64,000 bases of DNA, from assembly GCA_002083775.1 (NCBI GenBank), contig MTEI01000009.1, positions 1 through 64,000 of the forward strand, written 5' to 3'. Origin of the DNA: Rhodoferax ferrireducens (GTDB lineage Bacteria; Pseudomonadota; Gammaproteobacteria; Burkholderiales; Burkholderiaceae_C). The translations under genes and the position numbers were made by a program. Shown one piece after another: positions 28,277 through 43,175 of the stretch. Each line of letters starts with the position of its first letter. Positions within the stretch are counted from its first letter, which is position 1. The notes under the pieces are model-generated. The model had not been told where the DNA came from and searched no databases. It saw only the letters and a list, made by a program, of their open reading frames with translations.

Positions 28277-28316
28277 TTTGGCCTCTAGCCCTTATTCCAT
28301 AAGGGTATATAGCTAT
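28277..28316 (-). repeat. Palindromic repeat copy 5, forming the hisG leader
   Basis: On the minus strand: TAGCTATA, ACCCTTA ... TAAGGGCT hairpin, then AGAGGCCAAA immediately followed by the hisG ATG. It lies between murA (stop at 28339) and hisG. The hairpin plus the GAGG site make it the apparent translation-initiation region of hisG. Confidence 0.88.
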
Positions 28317-28338
28317 AAAAACAGAAATAAAATACGGG

Positions 28339-29613
28339 TTATTTCACGCGCTCGATGTCAGCCCCCAGCGCGCGCAGCTTGTCTTCCATCTGGTCGTAAC
28401 CCCGGTCCAGATGGTAAATGCGGTCCACCAGGGTCTCGCCCTGCGCCACCAGCCCGGCAATCACCAGACTGGCCGAGGCGCGCAAATCGGTGGCCATCAC
28501 CGTGGCGCCAGAGAGTTGCGGCACACCAACGACCAACGCAATCTTGCCGTCGATCTGGATGTTGGCACCCAGGCGCACCAGCTCGTTGACGTGCATGAAG
28601 CGGTTCTCAAAAATCGTCTCGGTCACTTTGGCGGTGCCTTTCGCCACGCAATTGAGCGCCATGAACTGCGCCTGCATGTCGGTCGGGAAACCCGGGTACT
28701 CGGTGGTGCGAAAGCTCTGCGCCTTCAAGCCCGATGCACCACTCGACTGCACGCGGATGCCGTCCTCAACTTCCGAGATGGTCACTCCCGCTTCGCGCAG
28801 CTTTTCCACCACGGCTTCCAGATGGTCGATGCGGGCGTGGCGCGCCAGCACGTCGCCACCCGCTGCGGCCACCGCGCACAAGAAGGTGCCCGCTTCGATG
28901 CGGTCGGCCACTACCTGGTGGGTGCAACCATGCAGCTTTTCCACCCCCTGGATGCGGATGCGGCTGGTGCCTTGGCCTTCGATCTTGGCGCCCATCTTGA
29001 TCAGCATCTCGGCCAGGTCAGGAATCTCGGGCTCTTGCGCGGCGTTTTCCAGAATGGTTTCACCCTCGGCCAGGCAGGCGGCCATCAAAAAGTTTTCCGT
29101 ACCGGTCACGGTGACCATGTCGGTGGCGATACGCGCGCCTTTGAGGCGGGTGCGACCCACCGGCAGCTTGGCCACCATGTAGCCGTGTTCGACCAGGATT
29201 TCTGCACCCATGGCAGTCAGGCCCTTGATGTGCTGGTCCACCGGGCGTGACCCAATGGCGCAGCCGCCGGGCAGCGACACCTTGGCGTGACCAAAACGCG
29301 CCAGCAGCGGCCCCAGCGCCAGCACCGAGGCGCGCATGGTTTTCACCAGCTCGTAAGGGGCTTCGGCGCGAATCGGGTCAGCCGCGTGAAACCCCATGCC
29401 GCCGCGCGCACCAAATGTTTGCGTTTTGACGCCCATGTGTTCCAGCAGCGTACGCATAGTGGCCACGTCTTTCAGCCGCGGCACGTTGTACAGCGTGACA
29501 GGCTCGCTGGTGAGCAGCGCGGCGCACAGTTCGGGCAAGGCGGCGTTTTTGGCACCAGAAATCGTCACCTCGCCCTGCAGGCGTCGGCCACCGCGAATCA
29601 GAAGTTTGTCCAT
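28339..29613 (-). CDS. murA: UDP-N-acetylglucosamine 1-carboxyvinyltransferase
   Basis: 424 residues. It transfers enolpyruvate from PEP to UDP-GlcNAc, the first committed step of peptidoglycan synthesis. The fosfomycin-target cysteine is in [16 protein letters not shown] (~residue 117). Two similar domains of the EPSP-synthase fold are evident. It follows ibaG by 1 base and precedes hisG by 62 bases, a common betaproteobacterial order. Confidence 0.96.
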   Translation of the reverse strand: MDKLLIRGGRRLQGEVTISGAKNAALPELCAALLTSEPVTLYNVPRLKDVATMRTLLEHMGVKTQTFGARGGMGFHAADPIRAEAPYELVKTMRASVLALGPLLARFGHAKVSLPGGCAIGSRPVDQHIKGLTAMGAEILVEHGYMVAKLPVGRTRLKGARIATDMVTVTGTENFLMAACLAEGETILENAAQEPEIPDLAEMLIKMGAKIEGQGTSRIRIQGVEKLHGCTHQVVADRIEAGTFLCAVAAAGGDVLARHARIDHLEAVVEKLREAGVTISEVEDGIRVQSSGASGLKAQSFRTTEYPGFPTDMQAQFMALNCVAKGTAKVTETIFENRFMHVNELVRLGANIQIDGKIALVVGVPQLSGATVMATDLRASASLVIAGLVAQGETLVDRIYHLDRGYDQMEDKLRALGADIERVK

Positions 29614-29614
29614 G

Positions 29615-29860
29615 TCATTTGGCGGTTTGGGCCGCCCATTCGGAAGGGGTCAAGGCTTTCATCGACAAGGCGTGCACCTCGTCGGTTTTCATTTTGTCGC
29701 CCAGGGTGGCGTACACGCGCTGGTGCCGGGCAATGGCGCGTTTCCCTTCAAACTCGCTGGAGACGATGGTGGCAAACCAGTGGCGGCCATCGCCGTCGAG
29801 TTCAATATGCGTGCAGGGCAGCCCAGCAGCAATCAGGTCTTTAAGTTGGTCAGCGGTCAT
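29615..29860 (-). CDS. ibaG: BolA-family protein
   Basis: 81 residues. BolA/IbaG fold: [22 protein letters not shown] and [12 protein letters not shown] with the [13 protein letters not shown] end. BolA proteins pair with monothiol glutaredoxins in Fe-S trafficking and with stress responses. In many proteobacteria ibaG lies between mlaB and murA; here the ABC-2 exporter genes intervene. Confidence 0.92.
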   Translation of the reverse strand: MTADQLKDLIAAGLPCTHIELDGDGRHWFATIVSSEFEGKRAIARHQRVYATLGDKMKTDEVHALSMKALTPSEWAAQTAK

Positions 29861-29914
29861 AGTCAGACAGGTTGGCGGGCCAGTGGGTGGGTGGCTCCGT
29901 GGCGGTTGAAAACA

Positions 29915-30670
29915 TCAGGAACGGATCCGGTAGCCGATACGCAGCAGGTAGGCCGCAGCGGCGCTGACCAGCAGCAGCGTGACACCAACCACGCCCAGGC
30001 TGAGCCAGGGCGACACATCACTCACCCCGAAGAACCCGTAACGAAAGCCGTCGATCATGTAAAAAAACGGGTTCAGATGGCTGACGGTCTGCCAGAACGG
30101 CGGCAGCGAATGGATGGAGTAAAACACCCCGCTCAAAAAGGTCATGGGCATGACGATGAAATTCTGGAAAGCCGCCAGCTGCTCGAATTTTTCCGAATGC
30201 AGCCCGGCGATCAGGCCCAAAGCACCCATCAATGTGGCGCCCATTAGCGCAAACACGGCGATCCACAGCGGCGCGACAAAGCTGAGTTCGGTGAAAAACG
30301 CCGAAACGGCAAACACACAGGCCGCAACCACCAGCCCGCGAAACACCGAGGCCCCGACATAGGCCACAAACCAGTGCCAGTAAGACAGCGGCGTGAGCAG
30401 CAAAAACACCAGATTGCCCATCACCTTGCTGGCGATCAGCGACGACGAGCTGTTGGCAAAGGCGTTTTGCAGCAGGCTCATCATGGCCAGGCCGGGCACC
30501 AGAAAAGCGGTGTAACTCACCTGGTCATAGACCTTGACGTGCGACTCCAGTGCGTGGCCGAAGATCAGCAGGTACAACATGGCGGTCAGCACCGGGCCGC
30601 CCACGGTTTGACCAACCACGCGCCAGAAGCGCATGACTTCCTTGTAAAACAGCATCTGCCAGCCGGTCAT
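29915..30670 (-). CDS. yadH: ABC-2 type transporter permease (YadH-like)
   Basis: 251 residues with about six membrane segments. The ABC-2 signature region (GLHSEKFEQLAAFQNFIVMPMTFLSGVFY) is clear. It forms the membrane part of an exporter with the ATPase encoded just upstream (4-base overlap). The substrate is unknown; the pair is common beside mla genes in this order. Confidence 0.9.
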   Translation of the reverse strand: MTGWQMLFYKEVMRFWRVVGQTVGGPVLTAMLYLLIFGHALESHVKVYDQVSYTAFLVPGLAMMSLLQNAFANSSSSLIASKVMGNLVFLLLTPLSYWHWFVAYVGASVFRGLVVAACVFAVSAFFTELSFVAPLWIAVFALMGATLMGALGLIAGLHSEKFEQLAAFQNFIVMPMTFLSGVFYSIHSLPPFWQTVSHLNPFFYMIDGFRYGFFGVSDVSPWLSLGVVGVTLLLVSAAAAYLLRIGYRIRS

Positions 30671-31617
30671 GCGTGCACCTGCTGAACAGTGGTGTCAATG
30701 AGGGCGTGTTGTTTCATCACTTGCAGAAAAACGTCTTCCAGGTCGGCACGGCGGATTTCGATGTCGTGCAGCTCCAGACCGGCCTCCCGAGCTGCTGCCA
30801 GGTAGCGCTCTATCGCCAGCGCATCAGGCGCCGGGTATTGCACCACCCGGCCAGTAACCCGGGCTCCAGCCTTTAAAGACGGGGGTAGTTCACTATCTAT
30901 CTTGAACTGCAGCACATTGCCGGACGCGGCTTTGAGCAGCGCGCTGGTGCTGTCCAGCGCCACCACACGCCCCTGCTTGAGCATGGCAATGCGGCCACAC
31001 AGCGCCTCGGCTTCTTCCAGGTAGTGGGTGGTGAGTAACACCGTGCTGCCCTGTTTGTTGAGCTTGGCAATGAACGCCCACAGGGTTTGGCGCAGTTCCA
31101 CATCGACCCCGGCGGTGGGTTCATCGAGCACGATCACCGGCGGCTTGTGCACCAAGGCCAGCGCCACCAACACCCGGCGCTTCATGCCACCCGAGAGCAC
31201 ACGCATGTTGACGTTGGCCTTATCGGTCAGGCCCAGGCTCTCCAGCAGTTCGTCGATCCAGGCGTCGTTGTGCTTGACACCGAAATAGCCGGACTGGAAG
31301 CGCAGCGCCTCGCGCACATTGAAAAACGGGTCGAACACCAGTTCTTGGGGCACCACGCCGAGCTTGCGCCGCGCTGCCGCGTAGTCGGTTTGCACATCGC
31401 TACCCAGCACCGACACCTTGCCCAAAGTGGCTTTGGCCAGCCCGGCCAGAACGGTGATCAACGTGGTTTTGCCAGCGCCATTGGGGCCCAGCAAGCCGAA
31501 AAATTCGCCGGGTTCGATGTCCAGACTGACGCTATCGAGCGCCAAAAACGTGCCGCTCTGCGGGTTGCGGGGAGAGGGGTAAGCTTTGGAGACAGACTGA
31601 AAGGAGATGGCGGACAT
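30667..31617 (-). CDS. yadG: ABC transporter ATP-binding protein (YadG-like)
   Basis: 316 residues. Walker A GPNGAGKTTL, signature LSGGMKRRV, Walker B VIVLDEPTAGVD and the H-loop TTHYLEEAEAL are present, followed by a C-terminal extension of about 80 residues. It powers the exporter with YadH. Starts 7 bases after mlaB, so it is likely transcribed with the mla operon. Confidence 0.92.
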   Translation of the reverse strand: MSAISFQSVSKAYPSPRNPQSGTFLALDSVSLDIEPGEFFGLLGPNGAGKTTLITVLAGLAKATLGKVSVLGSDVQTDYAAARRKLGVVPQELVFDPFFNVREALRFQSGYFGVKHNDAWIDELLESLGLTDKANVNMRVLSGGMKRRVLVALALVHKPPVIVLDEPTAGVDVELRQTLWAFIAKLNKQGSTVLLTTHYLEEAEALCGRIAMLKQGRVVALDSTSALLKAASGNVLQFKIDSELPPSLKAGARVTGRVVQYPAPDALAIERYLAAAREAGLELHDIEIRRADLEDVFLQVMKQHALIDTTVQQVHA

Positions 31618-31624
31618 GGAGCCG

Positions 31625-31912
31625 CTATTTTAGAGGTGGGCAATCGCCGCCGTCTGGCAGCAGCTCGGTGATGCCGTACAGGCGTGCCAAGTCAACCAGC
31701 CGCTGGGGCATGCAGGTCACCACAAAGGTTTTGCCCAGTGTTAGCGCCTGCCGCCGCAACGACAACAACACCGCCAGGGCTGCCGAGTCAAAACGGCCCA
31801 GCCCTGCCGCGCTCACCACCACGCCGGCAGGCTCGGCGCGCAAGGCGGCACCCAGATCAAGCAGGCAGGCACTGGCGGTGGTTTGGGTCAGCTGGGGCGG
31901 CAGTTGCAACAC
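31625..31912 (-). CDS. mlaB: STAS-domain protein MlaB
   Basis: 95 residues from a GTG at 31912, chosen because it follows the mlaC stop by 2 bases and has AAAGGG upstream; the longer ATG frame would run deep into mlaC. STAS motif region AEPAGVVVSAAGLGRFDSAALAVLLSL. MlaB is the cytoplasmic accessory of the MlaFE lipid transporter. Small and divergent, so the call leans on operon position. Confidence 0.85.
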   Translation of the reverse strand: MLQLPPQLTQTTASACLLDLGAALRAEPAGVVVSAAGLGRFDSAALAVLLSLRRQALTLGKTFVVTCMPQRLVDLARLYGITELLPDGGDCPPLK

Positions 31913-31914
31913 GT

Positions 31915-32571
31915 TTACCCTTTGGCAGCCTTGGCGTCGCCCGCGGCGTTGGACTTGTTGCGCTCGGCCAGTGTGGCAATCAGGCCGTCGATGCCTTTGG
32001 CATTGATTTCCTGCGAGAACTGGCTGCGGTAGGTGTCCACCAGCCACACGCCCAGCACATTCAGGTTGTAAATCTTCCAGCCTGCGCCAATGCCGGGCGT
32101 TTTTTCCAGGCGGTAGTCCAGTTGCACCGGGTCGCCACGGCCCTTGATCAGCGTGCGCACGATCACTTCTTTGTCCTCGGGCGCCGAGCGCATCGGCTTC
32201 ATGCTGAAAGTGAGGTTCTTCGCCTGGCTCATGGCACCAGCGTAGGTGCGCACCAACAGGGTTTTAAATTCGGCCTGCAGCCGGGTGCGCTGCTCAGGCG
32301 TGGCCTGGCGCCAAGCGGGGCCTACCGCAGACGATGTCATGCGCTGAAAGTTCACATGTGGCATCACCTTCATGTCCACCAGATCCTTGATGCGGGCCAC
32401 ATCCCCCGCTTGCACAGCCTTGTCGGACTCGATGATGTCGATGGCCTCTTTGGTGAGGCGGTCAATCAGCGCATCGGGCGCCTCATCAGCCGCCAGGGCT
32501 GCGGTGCTGACCAGGCCCAAGGTGGCCAGGCTCAGGAATGGCAGGGACTGCAATAAAGAACGTCGTTTCAT
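31915..32571 (-). CDS. mlaC: Periplasmic phospholipid carrier MlaC
   Basis: 218 residues from the ATG at 32571. Signal peptide (MKRRSLLQSLPFLSLATLGLVSTAALA). The mature part has the MlaC/Ttg2D pattern (MLPHVNFQRMTSSAVGPAWRQA-type segment, split here around residue 70; DYRLEKTPGIGAGWKIYNLNVLGVWLVDTYRSQF). It ferries phospholipid between MlaA and MlaFEDB. 19 bases after mlaA. Confidence 0.93.
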   Translation of the reverse strand: MKRRSLLQSLPFLSLATLGLVSTAALAADEAPDALIDRLTKEAIDIIESDKAVQAGDVARIKDLVDMKVMPHVNFQRMTSSAVGPAWRQATPEQRTRLQAEFKTLLVRTYAGAMSQAKNLTFSMKPMRSAPEDKEVIVRTLIKGRGDPVQLDYRLEKTPGIGAGWKIYNLNVLGVWLVDTYRSQFSQEINAKGIDGLIATLAERNKSNAAGDAKAAKG

Positions 32572-32590
32572 CGTCACTCCATCCGGAAAT

Positions 32591-33349
32591 CTAGGGGTTG
32601 GCATTGTCATTGGTCAAAGGCAGCTCATTCTCAAGGGGCGGGTCGCCGTCATAAACCAGGCTGAGGCGGCGTTGCAAAAAGGCATCGCGCGTGAAAGTGT
32701 AGGGGTCAAGGGCAACCTCATTGAGCATCTTGGTGGCATCAAGCAACTGCGCACGGCGGTCCACCAGATTCAACACAGTGGCAGAGTTTCGGGTAGGCAC
32801 ATCGCTGATGTGCGATGACGCGTTGCCCTGCATGTCCACCGGCAAGGCCGCTGTATCTCGCAAGGTAGAAGGCCCGAGCAGCGGCAGCACCAGATACGGC
32901 CCGGCACCCACACCCCAATAGCCCAACGTCTGGCCAAAATCTTCGGTGAAGCGCTCGATGCGCATCTCGGAGGCAATGTCCAGCAAACCACCCAGGCCAA
33001 ACACCGTGTTCACGCCCACACGCACCAGGCTGTTGCCCGCGCCTTCCCCCTTAAGCTGCAAGGCGTTGTTGACCACCGACCAAGCATCCTGCAGGTTGTT
33101 GAAGAAATTTTTGACCCCGGTGCGCACCGGTGACGGCAACACATCGCGGTAAGCCGTGGCCACCGGTTTGACCACCGCCCGGTCAACAGCGTCGTTGAAG
33201 CTGTACATGCCGCGGTTGAAGGGCTCCAGAGGATCACGCGCGTTGGCGCTGGGGCCGGTAGCGCAAGCGCTGAGCATCATGGCAGCGACCACCACCGCGA
33301 CCCGTGGCGTCATGCGGCGCCGCGGCTGATTGTTTTTTTGTTGTTTCAT
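32591..33349 (-). CDS. mlaA: Outer-membrane lipoprotein MlaA (VacJ)
   Basis: 252 residues from the ATG at 33349; an in-frame TTG nine bases upstream is possible. Lipobox AMMLSACATG gives the acylated Cys. VacJ domain: RDPLEPFNRGMYSFNDAVDR, GVNTVFGLGGLLDIASEM, FGQTLGYWGVGAGPYLVLP. It removes mislocalised phospholipid from the outer leaflet. In many gammaproteobacteria mlaA is unlinked; here it is within the operon between mlaD and mlaC. Confidence 0.94.
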   Translation of the reverse strand: MKQQKNNQPRRRMTPRVAVVVAAMMLSACATGPSANARDPLEPFNRGMYSFNDAVDRAVVKPVATAYRDVLPSPVRTGVKNFFNNLQDAWSVVNNALQLKGEGAGNSLVRVGVNTVFGLGGLLDIASEMRIERFTEDFGQTLGYWGVGAGPYLVLPLLGPSTLRDTAALPVDMQGNASSHISDVPTRNSATVLNLVDRRAQLLDATKMLNEVALDPYTFTRDAFLQRRLSLVYDGDPPLENELPLTNDNANP

Positions 33350-33367
33350 ACGTGTCAATCCATCCCA

Positions 33368-33847
33368 CTACTTGTTGGCATCTGGCGCAGTTGGCTCAGC
33401 GGCCTTGCTGAATAAAAACTGGCTGATCAGGTTTTCCAGCACCACGGCAGACTGGGTGCTGGAGATGACGTCGCCTGTGGCCAGGTTTTTGTCATCGGCC
33501 CCGGCCTCAATGCCCAGGTACTGGTCACCCAGCAGACCGCTGGTGAGAATTTTCAATGAGCTGTCTTTGGGGAAAACGTAACGGTCCTCCAGCGCCAGTG
33601 TCACCCTGGCCTGAAACGACTTGTCGTCAAAAGCGATGTCTTCCACCCGGCCCACCACCACGCCCGCGCTTTTGACTGCCGCTTTGGGCTTGAGGCCGCC
33701 GATATTGTCAAATTTGGCAGTCACCGCATAAGTCTTCTGAAAATTCAGGCTCAGCAAATTGGCCGATTGCAATGCCAAAAACAGGATGGCGACAGCCCCC
33801 AGCAGCACAAACAGGCCGACCCAGAGATCATTTTTGGAGCGTTGCAT
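33368..33847 (-). CDS. mlaD: Phospholipid transporter MCE subunit MlaD
   Basis: 159 residues. One N-terminal membrane helix (LWVGLFVLLGAVAILFLAL) then a single MCE domain (TAKFDNIGGLKPKAAVKSAGVVVGRVEDI ... LTSGLLGDQYLGIE). It forms the periplasmic ring on MlaFE. Start at 33847 is typical; the gap to mlaE is 35 bases. Confidence 0.95.
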   Translation of the reverse strand: MQRSKNDLWVGLFVLLGAVAILFLALQSANLLSLNFQKTYAVTAKFDNIGGLKPKAAVKSAGVVVGRVEDIAFDDKSFQARVTLALEDRYVFPKDSSLKILTSGLLGDQYLGIEAGADDKNLATGDVISSTQSAVVLENLISQFLFSKAAEPTAPDANK

Positions 33848-33882
33848 TCAAACCCTTTCTTGTCAGTTTCGTCAGCATGGAC

Positions 33883-34665
33883 TCAGATCGTGAACATCAT
33901 GGCGGTCAGGATAAAGTCTAAGCCAAGCACGGTCAACGACGCCATGACCACGGTACGGGTGGTCGCCTTGGCCACCCCTTCGGGCGTGGCCTGGGCGTTG
34001 TAGCCTTGCAGCAAAGCGATGAACGTCACCGCCACACCAAACACAAAACTCTTGATGACGCCGTTGCCCAAATCCTGAAAGACATCCACCCCGCCCTGAA
34101 TCTGGCTCCAGAACGCACCGCCATCCACACCGATCATCAGCACACCCACCACCCAGCCACCGATCACGCCGGTGGCGCTGAACATGGCGGCCAGCAGCGG
34201 CATGGTGATCACCCCGGCCCAGAAGCGTGGTGCCAGCACCCGCTCAATCGGGTCGACTGCCATCATTTCCATCACGCTGATCTGTTCGCCAGCCTTCATC
34301 AGGCCGATTTCTGCGGTGAGCGATGTGCCGGCCCGCCCGGCAAACAGCAAGGCCGACACCACCGGCCCGAGTTCGCGCAGCAAGGTCAGCGTCACCATCA
34401 GGCCCAGCGACTCGGCCGAGCCATACATTTTCAAAACGTAATAGCCTTGCAGCCCAAAGACAAAACCGACAAACAACCCGGCCACGGTGATGATCGGCAG
34501 CGAGTAATTGCCCAGAAAGTGAATCTGGTCCCGCACCAGCACATTGCGTTTGAAGGCATACCCCAGCGTTGCCAGCAAGCGGCCAAACAGTCGCGCGGCA
34601 AAACCCATGGCATCCAGGTGCCTGCGCACACCAAACCCGAGGTCTTTGGGCTGGTACCAGCTCAT
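33883..34665 (-). CDS. mlaE: Phospholipid transporter permease MlaE
   Basis: 260 residues, five to six membrane segments, with the characteristic EIGLMKAGEQISVMEMMAVDPIERVLAPRFWAG region (residues ~130-165). Inner-membrane permease of the Mla system. Its start overlaps the mlaF stop by 4 bases. Confidence 0.95.
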   Translation of the reverse strand: MSWYQPKDLGFGVRRHLDAMGFAARLFGRLLATLGYAFKRNVLVRDQIHFLGNYSLPIITVAGLFVGFVFGLQGYYVLKMYGSAESLGLMVTLTLLRELGPVVSALLFAGRAGTSLTAEIGLMKAGEQISVMEMMAVDPIERVLAPRFWAGVITMPLLAAMFSATGVIGGWVVGVLMIGVDGGAFWSQIQGGVDVFQDLGNGVIKSFVFGVAVTFIALLQGYNAQATPEGVAKATTRTVVMASLTVLGLDFILTAMMFTI

Positions 34666-35480
34666 GACATCACTCCCTTGCCAAAGTCCTGCGCCAGGCT
34701 CGGGCCGGGGTAATGGAAATGGACCGGGCCTTCCGGCAAGGCATTGACAAACTGGTACACCAGCGGTTCGGTGCTGTGCCGCACTTCATCGGGCGTGCCT
34801 TGGGTAGCAATTTTGCCGTTGGCCAAAATGATGACCTGGTCGGCAATGGCAAACGTCTGCTCCAGGTCGTGGCTGACAAAAATGCTGGTCAGGCCCATGG
34901 CGTCATTGAGTTCACGGATCAGCGTGGCCGCCGTACCCAGAGAAATCGGGTCGAGTCCGGCAAAAGGTTCGTCGTACATCACCAGTTCAGGGTCCAGCGC
35001 CACGGCACGGGCCATGGCCACGCGCCGCGCCATGCCGCCTGACAAATCGCTGGGCATCAGGTCACGCGCGCCGCGCAGGCCCACGGCGTTGAGTTTCATC
35101 AGCACAATGTCATGGATCAGCGCTTCGGGCAGATCGGTGTGCTCGCGCAGCGGAAAGGCCACGTTTTCATACACATTCAGGTCAGCAAACAGCGCGCCAT
35201 ACTGGAACAACATGCCCATGCGCCGCCGCGCCACATACAGCTCGGACTGGGTCATGGGGGTGATGTCCTGGCCGTCAAACAGGGTCTGGCCACTTTGTGC
35301 CCGGACCTGTCCGCCGATCAATCGCAGGATGGTGGTTTTACCGCCGCCAGAAGCCCCCATCAGTGCCGTGACCTTGCCGCGCGGAATGGTCAAGGAGACG
35401 TCGTCCAGAATCAAACGCTCACCGTAGCCGAAGCTCAGGTGGTGCATTTCAACTAACGGTTTGGCAGGGATTGTGGGCAT
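34662..35480 (-). CDS. mlaF: Phospholipid transporter ATPase MlaF
   Basis: 272 residues. Walker A GASGGGKTTILRL, signature LSGGMARRVAMARA, Walker B LVMYDEPFAGLD and SHDLEQTFAIAD. First gene of mlaFEDACB. The ATG lies only four bases after the T-run of the gltD terminator, and there is no Shine-Dalgarno between them, so translation may be leaderless or the transcript may start inside the terminator region. Confidence 0.95.
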   Translation of the reverse strand: MPTIPAKPLVEMHHLSFGYGERLILDDVSLTIPRGKVTALMGASGGGKTTILRLIGGQVRAQSGQTLFDGQDITPMTQSELYVARRRMGMLFQYGALFADLNVYENVAFPLREHTDLPEALIHDIVLMKLNAVGLRGARDLMPSDLSGGMARRVAMARAVALDPELVMYDEPFAGLDPISLGTAATLIRELNDAMGLTSIFVSHDLEQTFAIADQVIILANGKIATQGTPDEVRHSTEPLVYQFVNALPEGPVHFHYPGPSLAQDFGKGVMS

Positions 35481-35484
35481 GAAT

Positions 35485-35512
35485 AAAAAAGGGTTCGGGA
35501 AAACCCGAACCC
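35485..35512 (-). terminator. Rho-independent terminator after gltD
   Basis: A perfect 9-bp stem (GGGTTCGGG / CCCGAACCC) with a 4-base loop, followed on the minus strand by six T. It lies between the gltD stop (35538) and the mlaF ATG (35480). Confidence 0.9.
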
Positions 35513-35537
35513 GCGATGATAAGGGACGGGGCGGCTT

Positions 35538-37004
<1,467 letters not shown>

Positions 37005-37030
37005 GATGTATTCCTGATGGTTGCTTTGCT

Positions 37031-41761
<4,731 letters not shown>

Positions 41762-41827
41762 GGGGCGCGCTCCTAAAAATATCGAAAGGAATGAACTTTA
41801 TCGCATTGCAACAACAGTGCCAAAGAA

Positions 41828-41854
41828 ATTAATTGGGGTCAGATTCCAATTAAT
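41828..41854. repeat. Inverted repeat with GGGGTCAGA core near the RAYT gene
   Basis: ATTAATTGG (41828-41836) and CCAATTAAT (41846-41854) pair perfectly around GGTCAGATT. GGGGTCAGA-type palindromes are often seen beside Y1-transposase genes; here it lies 83 bases past the RAYT-type gene stop. The rest of the 175-base gap (41762-41936) is AT-rich and includes copy 6 of the other repeat. Confidence 0.55.
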
Positions 41855-41900
41855 CACCTAAAACTAAACTTGATTATATATTAGGGACACATCAACTAAC

Positions 41901-41950
41901 ATAGCTATTAGCCCTTTATCTATCAGGGCTAGAGGCTTATTTCTTATGTG
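41901..41950 (+). repeat. Palindromic repeat copy 6, at the 3' end of the RAYT gene
   Basis: TAGCTATT, AGCCCTTTATC ... CAGGGCT hairpin (slightly imperfect), AGAGGC then TTATTTCTTATGTG. The TAA stop and last four codons (SHKK) of the transposase gene fall inside this copy, so the repeat and the gene overlap physically. Confidence 0.88.
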
Positions 41951-42641
41951 AAATCGCGGCCAAAGCAGGTCGCCCAGCACTGGTTTTACTGACACGACGC
42001 TCGGTGCGTTTTTGCAAATCTGCCACAAAATCCGCCTCCCCCAAGGCCCAGCCGCGCAAGGTAGCGTCGGTCAAGGCCTGCTGTTGCACCGGGTTGATGC
42101 CACTTTGCACCAATTCGGCATAGGCAGCCTCGCGAGCAAAAGGCGTGTTGCCCAGCTCCCAAAACAGTGCATGCGGCTTGATCAAACGGTCTGCGCGCCG
42201 CCCCAAATAGTGCGCATGGCTAGACCAGGGGTAGTCTTGCGGCTGCGCCACCAGGCCGGCGCGTACCGGATTGAGGTCGATGTAGGCCATGCAGGCCAGC
42301 AGGTAGCGCTCGGACTGAACCACGGTTGACTTGTAGCGCCCCTCCCACAGCGTGCCAGTACGTTGCTGCGCAGCATTGAAATAACGCACATAGCGCCGAC
42401 CCACCGCCTGCATCATCAAAGGCAAACCGTCTACCGACTGCGGCGTGGCCAAGAGGTGAAAGTGATTGCTCATCAACACATAGGCATGGATGAGCACCTC
42501 AAACTGCGACGCGTACTCAGAAAGCAGGTCCAGCAAACACTGGTAGTGCGCTGGCGCCGCAAAAATGGCCTGGCGGTTGTTGCCGCGCTGAATCACATGG
42601 TGCGCGTAACCCGGCAGCGTCAGACGTGGCAGTCGCGCCAT
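41937..42641 (-). CDS. REP-associated tyrosine transposase (RAYT, Y1/IS200-type)
   Basis: 234 residues. N-terminal Y1-Tnp domain: GYAHHVIQRGNNRQAIFA, then the HUH motif in MSNHFHLLATPQ, then the catalytic tyrosine region (VGRRYVRYFNAAQQRTGTLWEGRYKS) and SERYLLACMAYIDLNPVRAGLV. HUH-type single-strand transposases of the RAYT group mobilise or maintain REP-type palindromes. No flanking transposon ends are seen; instead its 3' end lies within a copy of the dispersed repeat. Seven other copies of that repeat are in the window. Confidence 0.92.
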   Translation of the reverse strand: MARLPRLTLPGYAHHVIQRGNNRQAIFAAPAHYQCLLDLLSEYASQFEVLIHAYVLMSNHFHLLATPQSVDGLPLMMQAVGRRYVRYFNAAQQRTGTLWEGRYKSTVVQSERYLLACMAYIDLNPVRAGLVAQPQDYPWSSHAHYLGRRADRLIKPHALFWELGNTPFAREAAYAELVQSGINPVQQQALTDATLRGWALGEADFVADLQKRTERRVSKTSAGRPALAAISHKK

Positions 42642-42674
42642 GGGGATCGCACGGTTAAAAATGGCTCAGGCCAC

Positions 42675-43142
42675 TTAGCGCGGCGCCTTGGTGACGCGCA
42701 CCTTGCCGCCGGTGGTGACGATGATCACCGCGTCGCCTGGCACCAGCGTCTCGCTGCCCTTGGCCTGGACGATGGCGCGGCGCTCGCCGCCTTTGAGCTG
42801 AATCAGCAGCTCAAAGGCCTCTTCCCGGGTGGCCATGCGCTCTATGGTGTTACCCGCCACTGCGCCCGCCACGCCCACCAGCAAGCCAATGACCTGGCTC
42901 TCGGCACCACCGGCACCCCGGCTGGCACCAGCCACTGCGCCAGTCACACCGCCCACAGCAGCGCCAATGCCACTTTGGCTGCCGTCGACCGTGACAGTGC
43001 GAATCGACAGCAACACGCCGTCTTGTACCTGCGACATGCGCTGTGCATCCCCGCGCTGAATCACATCCGGGCTGCTGGTGGCGCAAGCACCCAAAGCCAG
43101 CACCAGGGCGACTGACAAACTGATCTTTGCTAAGGCTTTCAT
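42675..43142 (-). CDS. Outer-membrane lipoprotein of the SlyB/glycine-zipper family
   Basis: 155 residues from the ATG at 43142 (CAGGAG six bases upstream). Lipobox ALGACATSSPD. The middle is a Gly/Ala-rich 2TM glycine zipper (SGIGAAVGGVTGAVAGASR, LLVGVAGAVAGNTIE), then a small C-terminal domain. SlyB-like proteins stabilise the outer membrane; the specific role is not known. It stands alone between the transposase and the methyltransferase. Confidence 0.85.
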   Translation of the reverse strand: MKALAKISLSVALVLALGACATSSPDVIQRGDAQRMSQVQDGVLLSIRTVTVDGSQSGIGAAVGGVTGAVAGASRGAGGAESQVIGLLVGVAGAVAGNTIERMATREEAFELLIQLKGGERRAIVQAKGSETLVPGDAVIIVTTGGKVRVTKAPR

Positions 43143-43175
43143 GAGCATCTCCTGAACATCTAAACCATTGACCGG

